Assembly (NCBI RefSeq): GCF_900114045.1
Contig: NZ_FORQ01000001.1
Location: forward strand, 186,001-250,000
Source: Kaistella treverensis
Lineage (GTDB): Bacteria > Bacteroidota > Bacteroidia > Flavobacteriales > Weeksellaceae
Direction of reading: 5' to 3'
Length of the DNA stretch: 64,000 nucleotides
Shown: positions 8,613 to 18,736 of the stretch, one piece after another
Layout: each line of letters starts with the position of its first letter
Numbering within the stretch: the first letter of the stretch is position 1
Made by a program: the position numbers and the translations under genes
The notes under the pieces: generated by a model
The model's database searches: none
What the model saw: the letters and a program-made list of their open reading frames with translations, nothing else
What the model was told of the DNA's origin: nothing

Positions 8613-9932
8613 TTAAAAGGAGTACATCACCCGTAGCATTGCACGGAAATTGCCCACATCTTTCAGATTATTTTGCGCCTGACCTTCTGTATTAACATCG
8701 CCCCAGGTAGCAGCTGTATATTCTATTTCGGGCGCGATATTGAATTTATTCTGTTTGAATTCCACGCGGGCAGATGCGCGCCAAACATCGTTGATAATTC
8801 GTTGTGCCGCGGCACCGCGCACGTAAAGATTTTTAAAACCAGCATCGACACCGGAATTTTTAGTATAACCGAAGAAAACACCGGGCGCAACTTTCGCATT
8901 TGCGCTGGCAACATCTGCCCAGAAAGAGGAAGTTTTGGAAGCCTCATAAGATTCCTGACCGTTGGTTTCCGTATAACCGGCAAAACCGCCGAGCATGACC
9001 AGATGATGCAGATTTCTGCCTGTAATTCCGTATAATTTGGTGATTATTTTTTCGTTCGCGTATTTAAAATACCCGAAAAAGAGCTCAGATTTTACCGTTT
9101 CATCAGAAGCCAAACCTGCAGATTCAATTACCGGTTTTATGGACCGGTATTCTGCGCCTGCACCGGCGGTGACGTTTTTATTTTTGTATTGCAGCTGTCC
9201 GTGGAAAGTGGGAAGGGCAGAGTTGAATACTGCGCTGTTCGGTGAAGCGCCGGTAGCGTTTGCGGTTTGAAATTCGCGGTCTTTATACGCAACAACCGTA
9301 AATGTAAGCTCCGTACTTAATTTCTGTGCAACTTTTACCTGACCTGCCCATCCAAAAGGATTGAATAAAATGCCGCTGTTAAAGTTCATTACTCCCGGAA
9401 AAACATCAGGAATTACAGTGGGATACCAGGTTTGTCCGAAAGTTACCGCAGTTTTTGGCCAGGCCAAAGTTGCTGTTGCGTGGCGAAGTCTCATCAAGCC
9501 GGTACTTCCCGTACCTGCTGAGCTTTTATTGAGCTCTGTATTTCCGTAAAAATCAGCTTCAATATTTCCGGTGGCTTTTGCGCCCCAAACATCCGGACCA
9601 CGAAAACGGATGCCGACACGCGACGTAATTGCTAAAATATTGCTTCCGCCGGCAGCGTTTATATCGTTTCCGTTTGCGTCTAGTTTTTCATCCAGTGGAT
9701 AAAGATTGAGTTGCAGCTCGCGGGTGTACGCGGATTGTCTGCTGTCAAAATTATATTCAGTGCGCACCCAACCGTATAGGGAAACGTCCCATTCCTTCGG
9801 TGCTTTTTTCTCAGCTTCCAGAGCTTCGATTCTTTTCAAAAGCTCTTCGTTGGTGGGCGTGTCCTGCGCCACGAGAAAATCTGAAAATATAAGCGAAGAA
9901 ATAATTCCTAATAAAACAGCAGTTTTCTTCAT
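8613..9932 (-). CDS. Outer-membrane porin (DcaP-like)
   Basis: 439 aa. Signal peptide residues 1-22 end in VAQ, then comes a short coiled-coil heptad stretch (NEELLKRIEALEAEKK), which in DcaP-type porins forms a trimer stalk. The rest is alternating beta strands with a terminal aromatic (RVMYSF), the usual outer-membrane barrel ending. It is the first gene of the minus-strand block, with a 139-bp upstream gap likely holding the operon promoter. It probably lets dicarboxylates or other small acids cross the outer membrane for the MFS carrier. Confidence 0.8.
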   Translation of the reverse strand: MKKTAVLLGIISSLIFSDFLVAQDTPTNEELLKRIEALEAEKKAPKEWDVSLYGWVRTEYNFDSRQSAYTRELQLNLYPLDEKLDANGNDINAAGGSNILAITSRVGIRFRGPDVWGAKATGNIEADFYGNTELNKSSAGTGSTGLMRLRHATATLAWPKTAVTFGQTWYPTVIPDVFPGVMNFNSGILFNPFGWAGQVKVAQKLSTELTFTVVAYKDREFQTANATGASPNSAVFNSALPTFHGQLQYKNKNVTAGAGAEYRSIKPVIESAGLASDETVKSELFFGYFKYANEKIITKLYGITGRNLHHLVMLGGFAGYTETNGQESYEASKTSSFWADVASANAKVAPGVFFGYTKNSGVDAGFKNLYVRGAAAQRIINDVWRASARVEFKQNKFNIAPEIEYTAATWGDVNTEGQAQNNLKDVGNFRAMLRVMYSF

Positions 9933-10071
9933 GGATTAATAATTTTTAGTTTAGTTTTTTGCTGAAACTAAATTGAAACTAAAAATCTATCTGAAGAAAT
10001 TTAATATATACAAGTGTAATGCATATAGCTACAAATCCACATTGAAAAAAAATACCCAAATACGGGGAAAT

Positions 10072-10488
10072 TTATTTCTTAAACCTTTCCCATTTAATCA
10101 TCATGTATTTGTCCCCAAATTCTGTGATAACAAGCCCGGAGCCTTTTAGATTTTCCTCTTTGGACATATACTGTATAAGCTCGTTTTGTTTAAAAACTTT
10201 GTATACCGGATGAAAATCGGAATGCGGCGGCCTCGTAATGTTATATTTCTTAATCCAGGAACTTACCGTGTTGTGTGAAACACCGATAATCCGTTCTATT
10301 TCGCGGTAACTCAGACCTTCCAGATAAAGCTGAAGTGCTTTTGTCACCACGTAATCATCAATCTGCTTACCGAGTTTTTTAACCGTGAAGTAGTATTTGC
10401 AGTCTTTGCACAGAAAACGTTGCCGTTCTTTAATAATACCGCTTTTCACAACATTTTGCTGATTGCATTTCGGGCAGGAATTCGGCAT
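10072..10488 (-). CDS. InsA-like zinc-finger/HTH protein, solo
   Basis: 138 aa. A four-cysteine zinc finger (Cys5, Cys8, Cys27, Cys30) and a helix-turn-helix (LSYREIERIIGVSHNTVSSW, residues 59-78) match the N-terminal DNA-binding half of IS1/IS1595-type transposases. The remaining 50 residues contain no DDE catalytic domain, and no InsB ORF or terminal inverted repeats are near. It reads as an intact, domesticated transcription factor. It lies directly upstream of and in line with the porin/MFS/kinase block, so regulation of that block is a reasonable guess. Confidence 0.7.
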   Translation of the reverse strand: MPNSCPKCNQQNVVKSGIIKERQRFLCKDCKYYFTVKKLGKQIDDYVVTKALQLYLEGLSYREIERIIGVSHNTVSSWIKKYNITRPPHSDFHPVYKVFKQNELIQYMSKEENLKGSGLVITEFGDKYMMIKWERFKK

Positions 10489-10666
10489 AAATATATCTTT
10501 TTAGCAAATATATAATAAATGAGCAATATTTGATAGTAGCGGAAAAAATTTAGATAGAAATTCTCAAGATAAATAATCTGCTAAAGGAAGGCATTGATTT
10601 TTATATCAAAATTTTAGAAAAATACTGTAAACAGCCGGTAAAAAATGTTTTAAATTAAAGAAAATG

Positions 10667-11427
10667 ATGAAGAAATATGACAAAAAGACCAATCTTTAAC
10701 CGATGATTTGGTGAACCGTTTCACCGTCGGGAAAGATTTGGATTTCGATGACCGATTGGCAAAATATGATGTTTTTGGTTCGATGGCGCACTGCAAAATG
10801 TTGGCGGAAGTTGGCTTGATTTCGCAAAAAGAATCGGTGCATTTACTGTCAGTTTTGAACGAAATTTTAGAAGAAATCCAAAATAATACTTTCGAAATCG
10901 ATCCGGAAGCTGAAGATATCCATTCGCAAATTGAAGCTATTTTAATAAAAAAGCTCGGTTTAGCAGGTAAAAAATACACACTGCTCGTTCCAGAAACGAT
11001 CAGGTTTTTTCTGGATATTAAACTGTATTTGTTGGATGAAATCCGGAAAATTGGCGGCTTAACCGACCAATTATTTCAATTGCTAATTCGCCTCGCCAAT
11101 CAGCATAAAAATGTTTTGCTTACCGGCTACACGCATTTTCAAATCGCCATGCCGTCGTCGTTCGGTTTGTGGTTTGGCGCCTACGCGCAAGCTTTGACAA
11201 ACGATGCTGAAATGCTTTTATTCGTGAACATCATTAATGAAAATCCTTTGGGTTCTGCGGCGGTTACGGTTCTTCCTTATTTTAACCGCGAAAGCACGAC
11301 GTATCACCTGAATTTCAAAACATTAAATTACAATTCGGTTTACACACAGATGACGCGTGGAAAATCCGAAAAATTGCTGGCGTCGTCGATGGCTGTTTTA
11401 GCAGGAACTTTAAATCGTTTTTCTTAA
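10667..11427 (+). pseudogene. argH: Argininosuccinate lyase remnant
   Basis: The first half of ArgH is recognisable: VNRFTVGKDLDFDDRLAKYD, GYTHFQIAMPSSFGLWFGAYA, NPLGSAA and a degraded QMxRGKxEK block. Against the expected start (MKKIWQKD) the sequence lacks one A after ATGAAGAAA, and the Trp codon is TGA. The reading frame stays open from 10708 to 11427, but the protein ends after about 240 residues, before the GSSIMPHKKN catalytic loop present in all active ArgH. About 255 bp of non-coding sequence follow before pyrB. The gene is dead; arginine synthesis would need another copy. Confidence 0.85.
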
Positions 11428-11585
11428 AATAGTTGACTCTTCCTGAAGCAAACTGAGAATCATCCTATCCTTTGCGCCCATAAAAATCCATTTTAACAAA
11501 AATATTAAAGTTATTGGGAAAGCCGCTATTACAGAGAAATTGTTTTAAAATGCAGAAAACCATTTTCAGATTTCAGAAAAATTTA

Positions 11586-11593
11586 TATCTTTG
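11586..11593 (+). promoter_or_regulatory. -7 element of the pyrB-carAB leader
   Basis: TATCTTTG matches the Bacteroidota TAnnTTTG -7 consensus. The predicted transcription start falls within a few bases of the leader ATG at 11600, so the leader mRNA would be almost leaderless. No clear -33 TTG is seen at the usual spacing. Confidence 0.55.
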
Positions 11594-11599
11594 CATCTA

Positions 11600-11668
11600 A
11601 TGAAAAGAATATTTCCATTAGACGATTTACATAAAGGCAGCAATGCCGATAATCACGATATTTATTAA
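11600..11668 (+). CDS. Putative 22-aa leader peptide of pyrB
   Basis: An ATG directly after a good -7 element opens a 22-codon frame, [10 protein letters not shown] to HDIY, with a TAA at 11666-11668. The next base begins the stem of a strong terminator-like hairpin. This promoter, short ORF, terminator, structural gene order is the layout of translation-coupled attenuators such as E. coli pyrBI. The peptide has no obvious run of one amino acid, so a nucleotide-pool or ribosome-pace mechanism is more likely than amino-acid sensing. Expression is not shown. Confidence 0.5.
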   Translation: MKRIFPLDDLHKGSNADNHDIY

Positions 11669-11669
11669 C

Positions 11670-11700
11670 AAACGAAGTCATTTTGGCTTCGTTTTTTTTT
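11670..11700 (+). terminator. Intrinsic terminator/attenuator before pyrB
   Basis: AAACGAAGTCA pairs with TGGCTTCGTTT (one G-U) around a TTT loop and runs into ten T residues. It sits 18 bp upstream of the pyrB ATG and immediately after the leader-peptide stop. Transcripts must read through it to reach pyrB-carA-carB. Confidence 0.75.
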
Positions 11701-11718
11701 GATTTAAAAACTAAAATT

Positions 11719-12615
11719 ATGCTCAGAACCGCCGATTTATCCGTAGAAAAAATCCACAAATTGCTGGAAGAAGCCACCGAATTTTCAAAAGATAAAGTTT
11801 TGAAAGCCACCAGTGAAATCTATGTAGCGAACCTCTTTTTCGAAGATAGTACGCGCACAAAAACAAGTTTTGATGTTGCTGAAAGAAAATTAGGCCTAAA
11901 CGTTGTCCCTTTTGATGTTTCCGCAAGCTCGGTAAACAAAGGCGAATCGCTTTACGACACAGTGAAAACTTTGAAAAGCATCGGAATTGATTTATGTGTA
12001 ATCCGTCATAAAAAAGAAAAATTTTACGATGAATTTAAAAACATCGATATCTCTATAATCAACGGCGGCGACGGAACCGGAAATCATCCTTCCCAAAATC
12101 TTTTGGATTTAATGACCATTCAGCAGGAATTCGGTGATTTTAAAGGTTTAAAAGTGGGAATTGTGGGTGATGTAAAACACAGCCGCGTCGCAAATTCCAA
12201 CGCCGAAGTTTTAAGAAAATTGGGCGCGAAAGTATACTTTTCCGGTCCGGAAGAATGGTTTGATGAAGGCACCATAATTAATGGAACATATCTGTCCATC
12301 GATGATCTGGTAAAAGAAGTTGATGTGGTGATGCTGCTCAGAATTCAGCATGAAAGGCACGACAATGACAAAAAAATGAAATTTTCTGCCGATAAATATC
12401 ACCGAAAATTTGGTTTGACGAAAGAACGCGAAAAAGCAATGAAAGAAGGCGCAATAATTATGCATCCGGCACCAATAAACCGCGGTGTGGAAATCGACGC
12501 AGATTTGGTGGAATGCAGCCGCTCCCGAATTTTCAAACAAATGGAAAACGGAGTTTTCGCCAGAATGGCGATTTTAAAAACAGCTTTGGAAGCAAAAGGG
12601 TTTGAGTTTAAGTAA
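11719..12615 (+). CDS. pyrB: Aspartate carbamoyltransferase catalytic subunit
   Basis: 298 aa. It transfers the carbamoyl group to aspartate in the committed step of pyrimidine synthesis. The carbamoyl-phosphate loop STRTKTS is at 44-50, and [10 protein letters not shown] marks the aspartate side. The start MLRTADL was chosen; an in-frame upstream start would lie in the terminator hairpin. No pyrI-type regulatory subunit is adjacent. It is followed by carA and carB, which make its substrate. Confidence 0.93.
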   Translation: MLRTADLSVEKIHKLLEEATEFSKDKVLKATSEIYVANLFFEDSTRTKTSFDVAERKLGLNVVPFDVSASSVNKGESLYDTVKTLKSIGIDLCVIRHKKEKFYDEFKNIDISIINGGDGTGNHPSQNLLDLMTIQQEFGDFKGLKVGIVGDVKHSRVANSNAEVLRKLGAKVYFSGPEEWFDEGTIINGTYLSIDDLVKEVDVVMLLRIQHERHDNDKKMKFSADKYHRKFGLTKEREKAMKEGAIIMHPAPINRGVEIDADLVECSRSRIFKQMENGVFARMAILKTALEAKGFEFK

Positions 12616-12687
12616 ATTGAAGCGTAAGGTACAGATAGTTGAAACATTGTACTTTTTACATCCCGACCTTATACAAATAAAAAATTG

Positions 12688-13776
12688 ATGAAAAAGAAAC
12701 TAATATTAGAAACTGGCGAGGTTTTCCATGGACAAAGTTTCGGAGTCGAGACCGACACCGAAGGTGAAGTGGTTTTCAATACCGGAATGACAGGCTATCA
12801 GGAACTTATTTCCGATCCTTCGTATTGTGGACAAATCGTGTGTATGACCTATCCGCTGATCGGAAATTACGGCATCAACCGCGATGATTACGAAAGTATC
12901 GACCCGGCTATTAAAGGTTTGATCGTAAAAGAAGTCTGTGATTTTCCCTCTAATTTCCGTACACAAATGGATTTGGATGAATTCTTCAAAAAAAGAAATC
13001 TCTCAGGAATCAGTGGGATCGATACGCGACGATTAACTCGCGTTCTCCGAGCTTCCGGTGTGGTAAAAGGCAAAATTGTGGACGAAAAGGCGATAGAATC
13101 TGAAGTTGTTGAAAGCTTAAAAAACACGGTTTTTCCAACCGATCAGGTGGCACAGGTTTCTACGAAAACTTCCTTTGCAAATCCAGGCAGAGGTTTGAAA
13201 GTTGTTTTGGTAGATTACGGTTCTAAACACGGGATTTTACGGGAACTTGCCCAACGTGACTGCGATGTTATTGTGGTTTCACAAGATACGACGGCGGAAG
13301 AAATCCTGCTTATCAATCCTGATGGCGTGATGCTTTCAAACGGCCCCGGCGATCCGGAAGATGTAAAAGGCGCTACTGAAATGATTAAAAATTTGCTCGG
13401 AAAAGTGCCGATTTTTGGAATTTGCCTCGGCCACCAGCTGATTGGTTTGGCGTGCGGTGCAAAAACTTTCAAACTAAAATTCGGTCACCGTGGCGGCAAT
13501 CATCCGGTTCTTGATTTAGCAAAAAATAAAGTCGCCATCACTTCACAAAATCACGGTTATGCGGTTGACCAGGAATCCTTAAAAAACACCGACCTTGTGG
13601 AAACTCACGTGGCCTTGAATGACAGAACCAATGAAGGTTTTAAACATAAAATTCATACATGCTTCTCCGTTCAATATCATCCGGAAGCCAGCCCCGGCCC
13701 GGAAGACGCGAACTATCTTTTTGATGAGTTTATTACATTAATGGAGGAATTTAAATCTAAAAAATTATCTAACTAA
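12688..13776 (+). CDS. carA: Carbamoyl-phosphate synthase small subunit
   Basis: 362 aa. The N-terminal CarA domain is followed by a class-I glutamine amidotransferase domain with nucleophile Cys246 (FGICLGHQ) and His331/Glu333 ([10 protein letters not shown]). It supplies ammonia from glutamine to CarB. The ATG at 12688 is used; a TTG directly before it is less likely. A 72-bp gap follows pyrB, and carB starts 2 bp after the stop, so carA and carB are co-transcribed. Confidence 0.95.
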   Translation: MKKKLILETGEVFHGQSFGVETDTEGEVVFNTGMTGYQELISDPSYCGQIVCMTYPLIGNYGINRDDYESIDPAIKGLIVKEVCDFPSNFRTQMDLDEFFKKRNLSGISGIDTRRLTRVLRASGVVKGKIVDEKAIESEVVESLKNTVFPTDQVAQVSTKTSFANPGRGLKVVLVDYGSKHGILRELAQRDCDVIVVSQDTTAEEILLINPDGVMLSNGPGDPEDVKGATEMIKNLLGKVPIFGICLGHQLIGLACGAKTFKLKFGHRGGNHPVLDLAKNKVAITSQNHGYAVDQESLKNTDLVETHVALNDRTNEGFKHKIHTCFSVQYHPEASPGPEDANYLFDEFITLMEEFKSKKLSN

Positions 13777-13778
13777 GC

Positions 13779-16700
13779 ATGGCAAAAAGAGCAGATATAA
13801 ACACGATATTAGTTATTGGTTCGGGTCCCATTATCATCGGTCAGGCCGCAGAATTTGATTATGCCGGAACTCAGGCCTGCCTTTCTTTGCGCGAAGAGGG
13901 CTACAAAGTAATTCTCATCAATTCCAATCCCGCCACGATTATGACCGATGTAGAAATCGCCGATAAAGTCTATATCGAACCGATTTCGCTGGAATTTGTA
14001 AGTCATATCATCCGCAAGGAGAGACCAGACGCGCTTTTGCCGACCTTGGGTGGACAAACCGGCTTGAATATGGCGGTAGAATTGGAAAATTCCGGCATTT
14101 TAGAAGAATGTAAAGTCGAAGTTTTGGGAACCAAGCTTTCTGCTATCAATCAGGCTGAAGACCGCGATTTGTTTCGAAACTTGATGCGCGAGTTAAATGA
14201 ACCCGTTCCGGAATCTGATATCGTAAATACCGTTCAGGCAGCGTTGGAATTTGCGCACAACATCGGTTATCCTGTAATTGTTCGTCCGGCCTTTACCATG
14301 GGCGGCACCGGGGGCGGAATTGCAAATAATGATGATGAACTTAAAGAAATTGCCAGTTTTGGCTTGAAATATTCACCAGTTACGCAATGTCTGATTGAAA
14401 AATCAATCGCGGGCTTCAAGGAAATTGAATATGAAGTGATGCGCGACAAAAACGACAACGCGATTGTGGTTTGTAATATGGAAAACATCGATCCGGTGGG
14501 AATTCACACCGGAGATTCTATCGTTGTTGCACCGTCGCAAACGCTTTCGGACCGCGAATATCAAATGTTGCGGAATTCCTCTTTAAAAATAATCCGTGCT
14601 TTAGGAATTGAAGGTGGTTGTAATGTCCAGCTCGCTTTAGATCCAAATTCTTACGACTATTATATCATCGAAGTGAACCCGAGAGTTTCGCGCTCTTCCG
14701 CTTTAGCAAGTAAAGCAACCGGTTATCCGATTGCGAAAATTGCAGCAAAAATTGCCGTCGGACTTACTTTAGATGAAATCATGAATCCCGTGACACGTAC
14801 GTCATACGCGTGTTTTGAACCGGCTCTCGATTATGTGGTGACGAAATTTCCGCGCTTTCCATTCGATAAATTTGAGACCGCGGACCGCCGACTTTCAACA
14901 CAAATGAAAGCAACCGGCGAAGTGATGGCGATCGGAAGAAATTTCGAGGAATCTTTACAAAAAGCCATCCGCTCGTTGGAAACAGGTTTGCGACACATCG
15001 GTTTAAAATCGAACGACGCTGCAGCTTTAACCGACGAAGAAATCGAAAGAAGAATCCGCGTTTGTGATGACGAGCGTTTATTCATCATCGGTGACGCTTT
15101 ACGACGTGGTTATGACTGGGAAAAAATTGTGGAGTGGAGCAAAATAGATAAATTTTTTATCTGGAAAATTAAAAGGCTCATCGATTTTGAAAAAGTAATT
15201 GCGGAAAATAAGTTCAGCACGGAAATTTTATTGGAAGCTAAAAAATTAGGATTTTCCGACCTCAGCATTGCAACTTTATGGAATTCCGGTCAAAAGGAAA
15301 TTTTCGAATTCCGACGAGAAAACGGCATCATGCCGGTTTATAAAATGGTGGATACGTGCGCTGCAGAATTTGAAAGCGAAACGCCTTATTTTTACGGAAC
15401 TTACGAAGAAGAAAACGAAAGCATTCCATCTGAAAAAGAAAAAATTATCGTTCTGGGTTCCGGACCAATTCGCATCGGACAAGGTGTAGAATTCGATTAC
15501 GCCACAGTTCATTCGGTTTGGGCGATTAAAGAAATGGGTTACGAAGCGATTATCATTAATAATAATCCGGAAACAGTTTCTACCGATTTTTCAATTTCGG
15601 ATAAGTTATATTTTGAACCATTGACCGAAGAAGATGTGATGAACATCATCGACCTGGAAAAACCAAAAGGCGTCGTGGTGCAGTTCGGCGGACAAACAGC
15701 CATAAATTTAGCTGATAAATTAGCGGCTCACGGCGTGGAAATTCTCGGAACTTCCCTGGAAGATTTAGACCGCGCTGAAAACAGAAATAAATTTGAAGCA
15801 GCTTTACAGGAAATGGGAATTCCACAACCTTTAGGGAAAACATGTTTCACTGCACAGGAAGCTGAAATTATCGCAAAAGAAATTGGTTTTCCGGTTCTGG
15901 TTCGTCCGAGTTATGTCCTCGGTGGACGGGCAATGGAAATCGTTTATGACGAAGCCGAACTCGCGCATTATATGGAAAATGCGGTGAAAGAAAATTCGGA
16001 ACACCCGATTTTGATCGATCGCTATTTAACCGGAAAAGAAGTTGAGGTTGATGCAATTTCTGATGGGGAAACGGTGGTAATCCCGGGAATTATGGAGCAT
16101 ATCGAAAGAGCGGGCGTTCACTCCGGTGATTCGATAGCCGTTTATCCGCCGCAAAACATTACTGCGGAGCAAATTGCGACTTTGGTTGATTATACAGAAA
16201 GACTGGCGAAAGGCTTAAATGTTATTGGTTTAATGAACATTCAATACGTGCTTTTTGAGGGCGGTGTTTACGTAATCGAAGTAAATCCACGCTCGAGCAG
16301 AACTGTACCATTTCTATCGAAAATCACCGAAATCCCGATGGCAAATTTAGCAACGAAAGTGATTCTCGGTAAAAAACTGAAAGTTCTTGGTTATAAAAAC
16401 GGCTTAGCACCGGTGAAAAAAGGTGTTTTTGTAAAAGTTCCGGTGTTTTCATTTTCAAAACTTACGCGCGTTGATATTTCCCTCGGACCGGAAATGAAGT
16501 CCACCGGCGAAGTGATGGGAAAAGACGTCACTTTAGAAAAAGCTTTATACAAAGGTTTGGTAGGTGCGGGCAGAAAAATGCCGCTTCATGGCGCGATTTT
16601 ATTCACCGTTGCGGATAAGCACAAAGCTGAGGCGTGTGAACTGGCGCGCAGATTTCAGGAAATTGGTTTTAAAATCTGGGCGACGGAAGGAACCGCAAAT

Positions 16701-16964
16701 TATTTTAAAGAAAATGGCGTCCGCACAAAAATCGGTTATAAAATCGAGGAAAATCCGGAAATTAATTTAATTGATTTAATACAAACCGGAAAAGTTCAAT
16801 ACATTGTAAACACCATGACCAAAGGAAAGCAGTCGGAAAGAGACGGTTTCCAGATCCGCCGGACTTCGGTGGAAAACGGCGTGCCGTGTTTGACTTCGAT
16901 GGATACGGTTGAAGCAATATTGAAAGTGATCGAAAGCATGAGTTTCAAAATGGAAATGATGTAA
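13779..16964 (+). CDS. carB: Carbamoyl-phosphate synthase large subunit
   Basis: 1061 aa with the usual duplicated architecture: two ATP-grasp synthetase halves ([22 protein letters not shown] near the N terminus and [22 protein letters not shown] near residue 565) and a C-terminal MGS-type allosteric domain. It makes carbamoyl phosphate from bicarbonate, ammonia and two ATP. Co-transcription with pyrB and carA points to a pyrimidine role, and the nearby argH remnant suggests this locus once also served arginine. Two copies of a terminator follow. Confidence 0.96.
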   Translation: MAKRADINTILVIGSGPIIIGQAAEFDYAGTQACLSLREEGYKVILINSNPATIMTDVEIADKVYIEPISLEFVSHIIRKERPDALLPTLGGQTGLNMAVELENSGILEECKVEVLGTKLSAINQAEDRDLFRNLMRELNEPVPESDIVNTVQAALEFAHNIGYPVIVRPAFTMGGTGGGIANNDDELKEIASFGLKYSPVTQCLIEKSIAGFKEIEYEVMRDKNDNAIVVCNMENIDPVGIHTGDSIVVAPSQTLSDREYQMLRNSSLKIIRALGIEGGCNVQLALDPNSYDYYIIEVNPRVSRSSALASKATGYPIAKIAAKIAVGLTLDEIMNPVTRTSYACFEPALDYVVTKFPRFPFDKFETADRRLSTQMKATGEVMAIGRNFEESLQKAIRSLETGLRHIGLKSNDAAALTDEEIERRIRVCDDERLFIIGDALRRGYDWEKIVEWSKIDKFFIWKIKRLIDFEKVIAENKFSTEILLEAKKLGFSDLSIATLWNSGQKEIFEFRRENGIMPVYKMVDTCAAEFESETPYFYGTYEEENESIPSEKEKIIVLGSGPIRIGQGVEFDYATVHSVWAIKEMGYEAIIINNNPETVSTDFSISDKLYFEPLTEEDVMNIIDLEKPKGVVVQFGGQTAINLADKLAAHGVEILGTSLEDLDRAENRNKFEAALQEMGIPQPLGKTCFTAQEAEIIAKEIGFPVLVRPSYVLGGRAMEIVYDEAELAHYMENAVKENSEHPILIDRYLTGKEVEVDAISDGETVVIPGIMEHIERAGVHSGDSIAVYPPQNITAEQIATLVDYTERLAKGLNVIGLMNIQYVLFEGGVYVIEVNPRSSRTVPFLSKITEIPMANLATKVILGKKLKVLGYKNGLAPVKKGVFVKVPVFSFSKLTRVDISLGPEMKSTGEVMGKDVTLEKALYKGLVGAGRKMPLHGAILFTVADKHKAEACELARRFQEIGFKIWATEGTANYFKENGVRTKIGYKIEENPEINLIDLIQTGKVQYIVNTMTKGKQSERDGFQIRRTSVENGVPCLTSMDTVEAILKVIESMSFKMEMM

Positions 16965-16986
16965 ATTTTCCATTTAATTAAAACTG

Positions 16987-17013
16987 AAGCGAAGAGAAAT
17001 CTTCGCTTTTTTT
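16987..17013 (+). terminator. carB terminator, copy 1
   Basis: An 8-bp perfect stem AAGCGAAG/CTTCGCTT with loop AGAAAT, followed by a T run, 22 bp after the carB stop. Confidence 0.85.
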
Positions 17014-17081
17014 ACTTCGAAAATTACGTGCTTTAAGGCCGAATTTTTATGGTTTAGCTTATAGAAATTTAATTAAAACTG

Positions 17082-17109
17082 AAGCGAAGAGAAATCTTCG
17101 CTTTTTTTT
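17082..17109 (+). terminator. carB terminator, copy 2
   Basis: Identical stem and loop to the hairpin at 16987, part of the tandem duplication. Confidence 0.8.
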
Positions 17110-17355
17110 ATTCCAAAAAATTACCTGCTTTAAGGCCGAATTTTTCTGATTTAGCTCACATAAAATTCAAAACAGAATTTTTCAGCAGTATGCACTCCTT
17201 ATATTAATCTAAATTTTTTTACCCAAACAAACCCAAATTTTTATTATTCAGCAGTAATTCATAAAAAATGTTAAATTAACCGCAATGCGCGGATGGTGGC
17301 ACCTTAATTGAATTTAGGACAGCAACACTATACTAACATTAAAATTTATTTAATT

Positions 17356-17889
17356 ATGGAAAATTACAAGCCAGAGTACAGAAATGATTATGTGTCAAAA
17401 GTATTCAACACCAGAGAAGATGCGGATCGTGCTTATAACGATTTATCAACAAGAGGTTATGGGCAGGATGATATCAACGTGATGATGTCTGACGAAACCA
17501 GAAAAAGACACTTCGAAAACGATGTTGATACAGACACTGCTCTTGGAGATAAAGTAGCTGACAATGCCGGAACCGGTTCCTTAATCGGTGGTGGAGTTGG
17601 TGCAGTTGTAGGTGCAATTGCAGCAATCGGAAGTAACGTATTATTACCTGGTTTAGGTTTGATCGTTGCCGGTCCGTTAGCAGCAGGACTTGCAGGAGCA
17701 GGAGCAGGAGCTGCAACAGGAGGTTTAATCGGAGCACTTACCGGAATGGGCGTGCCAGAAGATGAAGCTGAAAGATACCAGGACGACATCAAAAACGGTG
17801 GAATCTACATGGGCTTCAAACCAAGACATGAGGATGACGCCAGAGATACCTACAACAGATGGTATACTGATGATTCTAACAATTTGTAA
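17356..17889 (+). CDS. General stress protein (YflT/17M-like) with glycine-rich hydrophobic centre
   Basis: 177 aa from MENYKPEYRND; the longer frame begins in an unlikely leader. An N-terminal domain (VSKVFNTREDADRAYNDLSTRGYGQDDINVMMSD) resembles the YflT/general-stress-17M fold. A long Gly/Ala-rich hydrophobic stretch (about 73-135, glycine-zipper like) follows, then an acidic tail (GVPEDEAERYQDDIKNGG). Such proteins associate with membranes and are induced by stress. A single-gene unit with its own terminator. Confidence 0.7.
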   Translation: MENYKPEYRNDYVSKVFNTREDADRAYNDLSTRGYGQDDINVMMSDETRKRHFENDVDTDTALGDKVADNAGTGSLIGGGVGAVVGAIAAIGSNVLLPGLGLIVAGPLAAGLAGAGAGAATGGLIGALTGMGVPEDEAERYQDDIKNGGIYMGFKPRHEDDARDTYNRWYTDDSNNL

Positions 17890-17904
17890 GAACTACAAAA
17901 AATA

Positions 17905-17937
17905 AAAATCCACATTGAATAATGTGGATTTTTTTGG
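17905..17937. terminator. Bidirectional terminator
   Basis: AAAATCCACATT pairs with AATGTGGATTTT around GAAT, with T and A runs on both sides. It serves the plus-strand stress gene and the convergent anti-sigma gene. Confidence 0.85.
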
Positions 17938-17957
17938 TGCTAAAAGAGCAATTTTTT

Positions 17958-18734
17958 TTAAGTTGTTCCCATTACGTACATTTCCTCCATCGTAGGCTGC
18001 GCGTTGCCACCTTCTTTTTCTAAAGTGATGGCGAAAGCCTGTGCTTTGTCTACAGACTTCATTTCCTGAACGGTAGAATCGGATTTCGCATTGTGCATTC
18101 CCATATCTACAGGTTTTCCGTCCACGATTGCCCAAAGCTGATATTGTTTTCCGGTTGGTGCCGGCGGTAAATTTTTAATTTCCAAAAAGACTTTTTTCGA
18201 GGTGTGCCAATACACGTCCGCAATCATGTCCGGATGTTTTTCTACGCCTTTCAATTCAATTCTTCTGGAATTCATAATGATGGAATTCATCTGTTCCAAA
18301 TCGGTGATTTTGGTGGATAGTTCCGTGTTTTGTTGCGAGATGGTTTGTAGTTCAGCATTTTTATTTGAAAGCTGATAACCTAAAAATCCTAAACCAAGAA
18401 GCAAGGCTACAGAAGCGGCTTTCATCCAACCCGAAAAATCGCCGGTTTTTCTAATTTCAGTTTTTTCGGTGCTTAAAGGCACAATTTTTCCGGAATTCAC
18501 GGGTGCATTCCCGAATTCAATTCTTTTCCGGATTTCCTCCTTCAAAGTGGTCGGCGGTGTAATCGCCTGAATGGTTGCTAATTTTTCAAATGTTTCCTGC
18601 ACTTCCAGTACGGCTTGTTTAACTTCTGCATTATTGCTCATTACACACTCCAATATCGAAGATTCTTCCTGCGGAAGGATTCCCATCACGTAATCTTCAA
18701 TCACGCCAGATGATATGTAAGTTTTTATATCCAC
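17958..18734 (-). CDS. Anti-sigma factor, RskA type
   Basis: 258 aa. The N-terminal 100 residues form a cytosolic anti-sigma region (VIEDYVMGILPQEE and an ITPPTTLKEEIRKRI helix). One membrane helix lies at about 106-123, a coiled coil at 124-150, and a periplasmic RskA_C domain (KNLPPAPTGKQYQLWAI) at the end. It would hold the adjacent ECF sigma factor inactive at the membrane. The gap to the sigma gene is 2 bp, so the two are co-transcribed. Confidence 0.88.
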   Translation of the reverse strand: MDIKTYISSGVIEDYVMGILPQEESSILECVMSNNAEVKQAVLEVQETFEKLATIQAITPPTTLKEEIRKRIEFGNAPVNSGKIVPLSTEKTEIRKTGDFSGWMKAASVALLLGLGFLGYQLSNKNAELQTISQQNTELSTKITDLEQMNSIIMNSRRIELKGVEKHPDMIADVYWHTSKKVFLEIKNLPPAPTGKQYQLWAIVDGKPVDMGMHNAKSDSTVQEMKSVDKAQAFAITLEKEGGNAQPTMEEMYVMGTT

Positions 18735-18736
18735 TT

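Larger units (their letters stand above)
16972..17160 (+). repeat. 95-bp tandem duplication containing a terminator
   Basis: Two near-identical copies start at 16972 and 17067 with ATTTAATTAAAACTGAAGCG. Each contains the hairpin AAGCGAAG/CTTCGCTT followed by a T run (16987-17013 and 17082-17109) and ends with GGCCGAATTTTT and TTTAGCT. The duplication gives carB two consecutive terminators. The rest of the gap to 17355 shows no gene. Confidence 0.85.
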
